Source: Sphaerosporella brunnea
Lineage: Eukaryota > Ascomycota > Pezizomycetes > Pezizales > Pyronemataceae
Length of the DNA: 64,000 bases
Assembly (NCBI GenBank): GCA_008704415.1
Contig: VXIS01000031.1
Coordinates: 186,001 to 250,000 of the forward strand
Reading direction: 5' to 3'
How positions within the stretch are numbered: position 1 is the stretch's first letter; each line of letters opens with the position of its first letter. The notes beneath the pieces were generated by a model. It was not told the origin of the DNA. It searched no databases and saw nothing but the letters and a program-made list of their open reading frames with translations. Of this stretch, positions 63,866 through 64,000 are shown one piece after another. The translations under genes were made by a program, and so were the position numbers.

Positions 63866-64000
63866 ATGCACAGCGAGCACCGAGCACAGCAAGCCGACGA
63901 CAATTGTGATGGAAGCCGGCACCGAGGACGAGAAGGCCACCCCAGCAAGAGAGTCCCCCACGACTGGCAAAGAGAGCAACTTAGCCTCGGTCACTCTGCT
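63866..64000 (+). CDS. possible first exon of a gene leaving the window
   Basis: A TATAAA at 63790 is followed 76 bp later by an ATG at 63866, and by a second ATG in another frame at 63909. Both frames stay open to the window end. The second (MEAGTEDEKATPARESP..) is acidic like other host proteins here and seems the more protein-like. Too little is visible to choose or to assign a function. Confidence 0.3.
   Translation, partial: MHSEHRAQQADDNCDGSRHRGREGHPSKRVPHDWQREQLSLGHSA

Noticed and set aside
1..64000. CRISPR arrays, rRNA genes or bacterial-type operons
   Set aside because: No regularly spaced direct repeats of CRISPR type and no rRNA-like sequence were seen, and the spliced genes and retrotransposons are eukaryotic.

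Overview
The window looks like nuclear DNA of a filamentous fungus, most likely a basidiomycete. The reasons are short spliceosomal introns of about 49-63 bp with GT..AG ends and CTGAC/CTAAC-like branch sites, host genes on both strands with no operon logic, and full-length Ty3/gypsy chromodomain retrotransposons. Only ATG starts were accepted for host genes, so several long frames that open with TTG or GTG are trimmed to the first plausible ATG. Most host proteins here are low-complexity, acidic or Ser/Thr-rich, and I cannot name them.

Three copies of one chromovirus-type LTR retrotransposon dominate the window, all on the minus strand. Copy A (1..4038) is cut by the window start. Copy B (17330..25165) and copy C (50823..58658) are each exactly 7836 bp with 512-bp LTRs that begin TGTAA and end TTACA. 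Both full copies keep one intact Gag-Pol frame: Gag with CCHC knuckle, protease, reverse transcriptase, RNase H, an unusually long linker, integrase and chromodomain. B has a 5-bp target duplication (CCGTA). C has a 4-bp one (TACG) and sits inside a host exon. A stops a spliced minus-strand gene at about 4040, and B landed 22 bp past the stop codon of another gene.

Other mobile DNA: a piggyBac-like transposon (30888..33270) whose transposase carries one in-frame TAG, a tRNA-like SINE head beside it (33383..33460), and two imperfect inverted-repeat structures (28071..28373 and 28526..29176).

Host genes, left to right: a truncated spliced gene (4802..4039, minus); a 625-aa Ser/Thr-rich protein (6377..8254, plus); a 379-aa protein sharing a short IPxP[S/T]F motif with it (12895..11756, minus); a 97-aa protein (15125..14832, minus); a 244-aa protein (25922..25188, minus) with a frameshifted paralogue (28170..27554, minus); a pair of paralogues (34493..36764 and 39024..40769, plus) with a conserved basic head and fast-changing acidic repeat tails; a four-exon AT-hook protein of about 955 aa (45013..41980, minus); a two-exon gene (from 49242, plus) split by copy C; and a four-helix membrane protein (62157..60573, minus) whose 5' half is a tandem array of 63-nt exons and 50-nt introns.

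The most interesting signals are four. The retrotransposon has an AUG-free leader of about 1.4 kb that contains an in-frame, apparently selected N-terminal Gag extension. The exon-intron module in the membrane-protein gene has been tandemly amplified. The host gene split by copy C returns to one frame when the insertion and one TSD are removed. The 34.5-40.8 kb paralogue pair has a conserved head and hypervariable tails.
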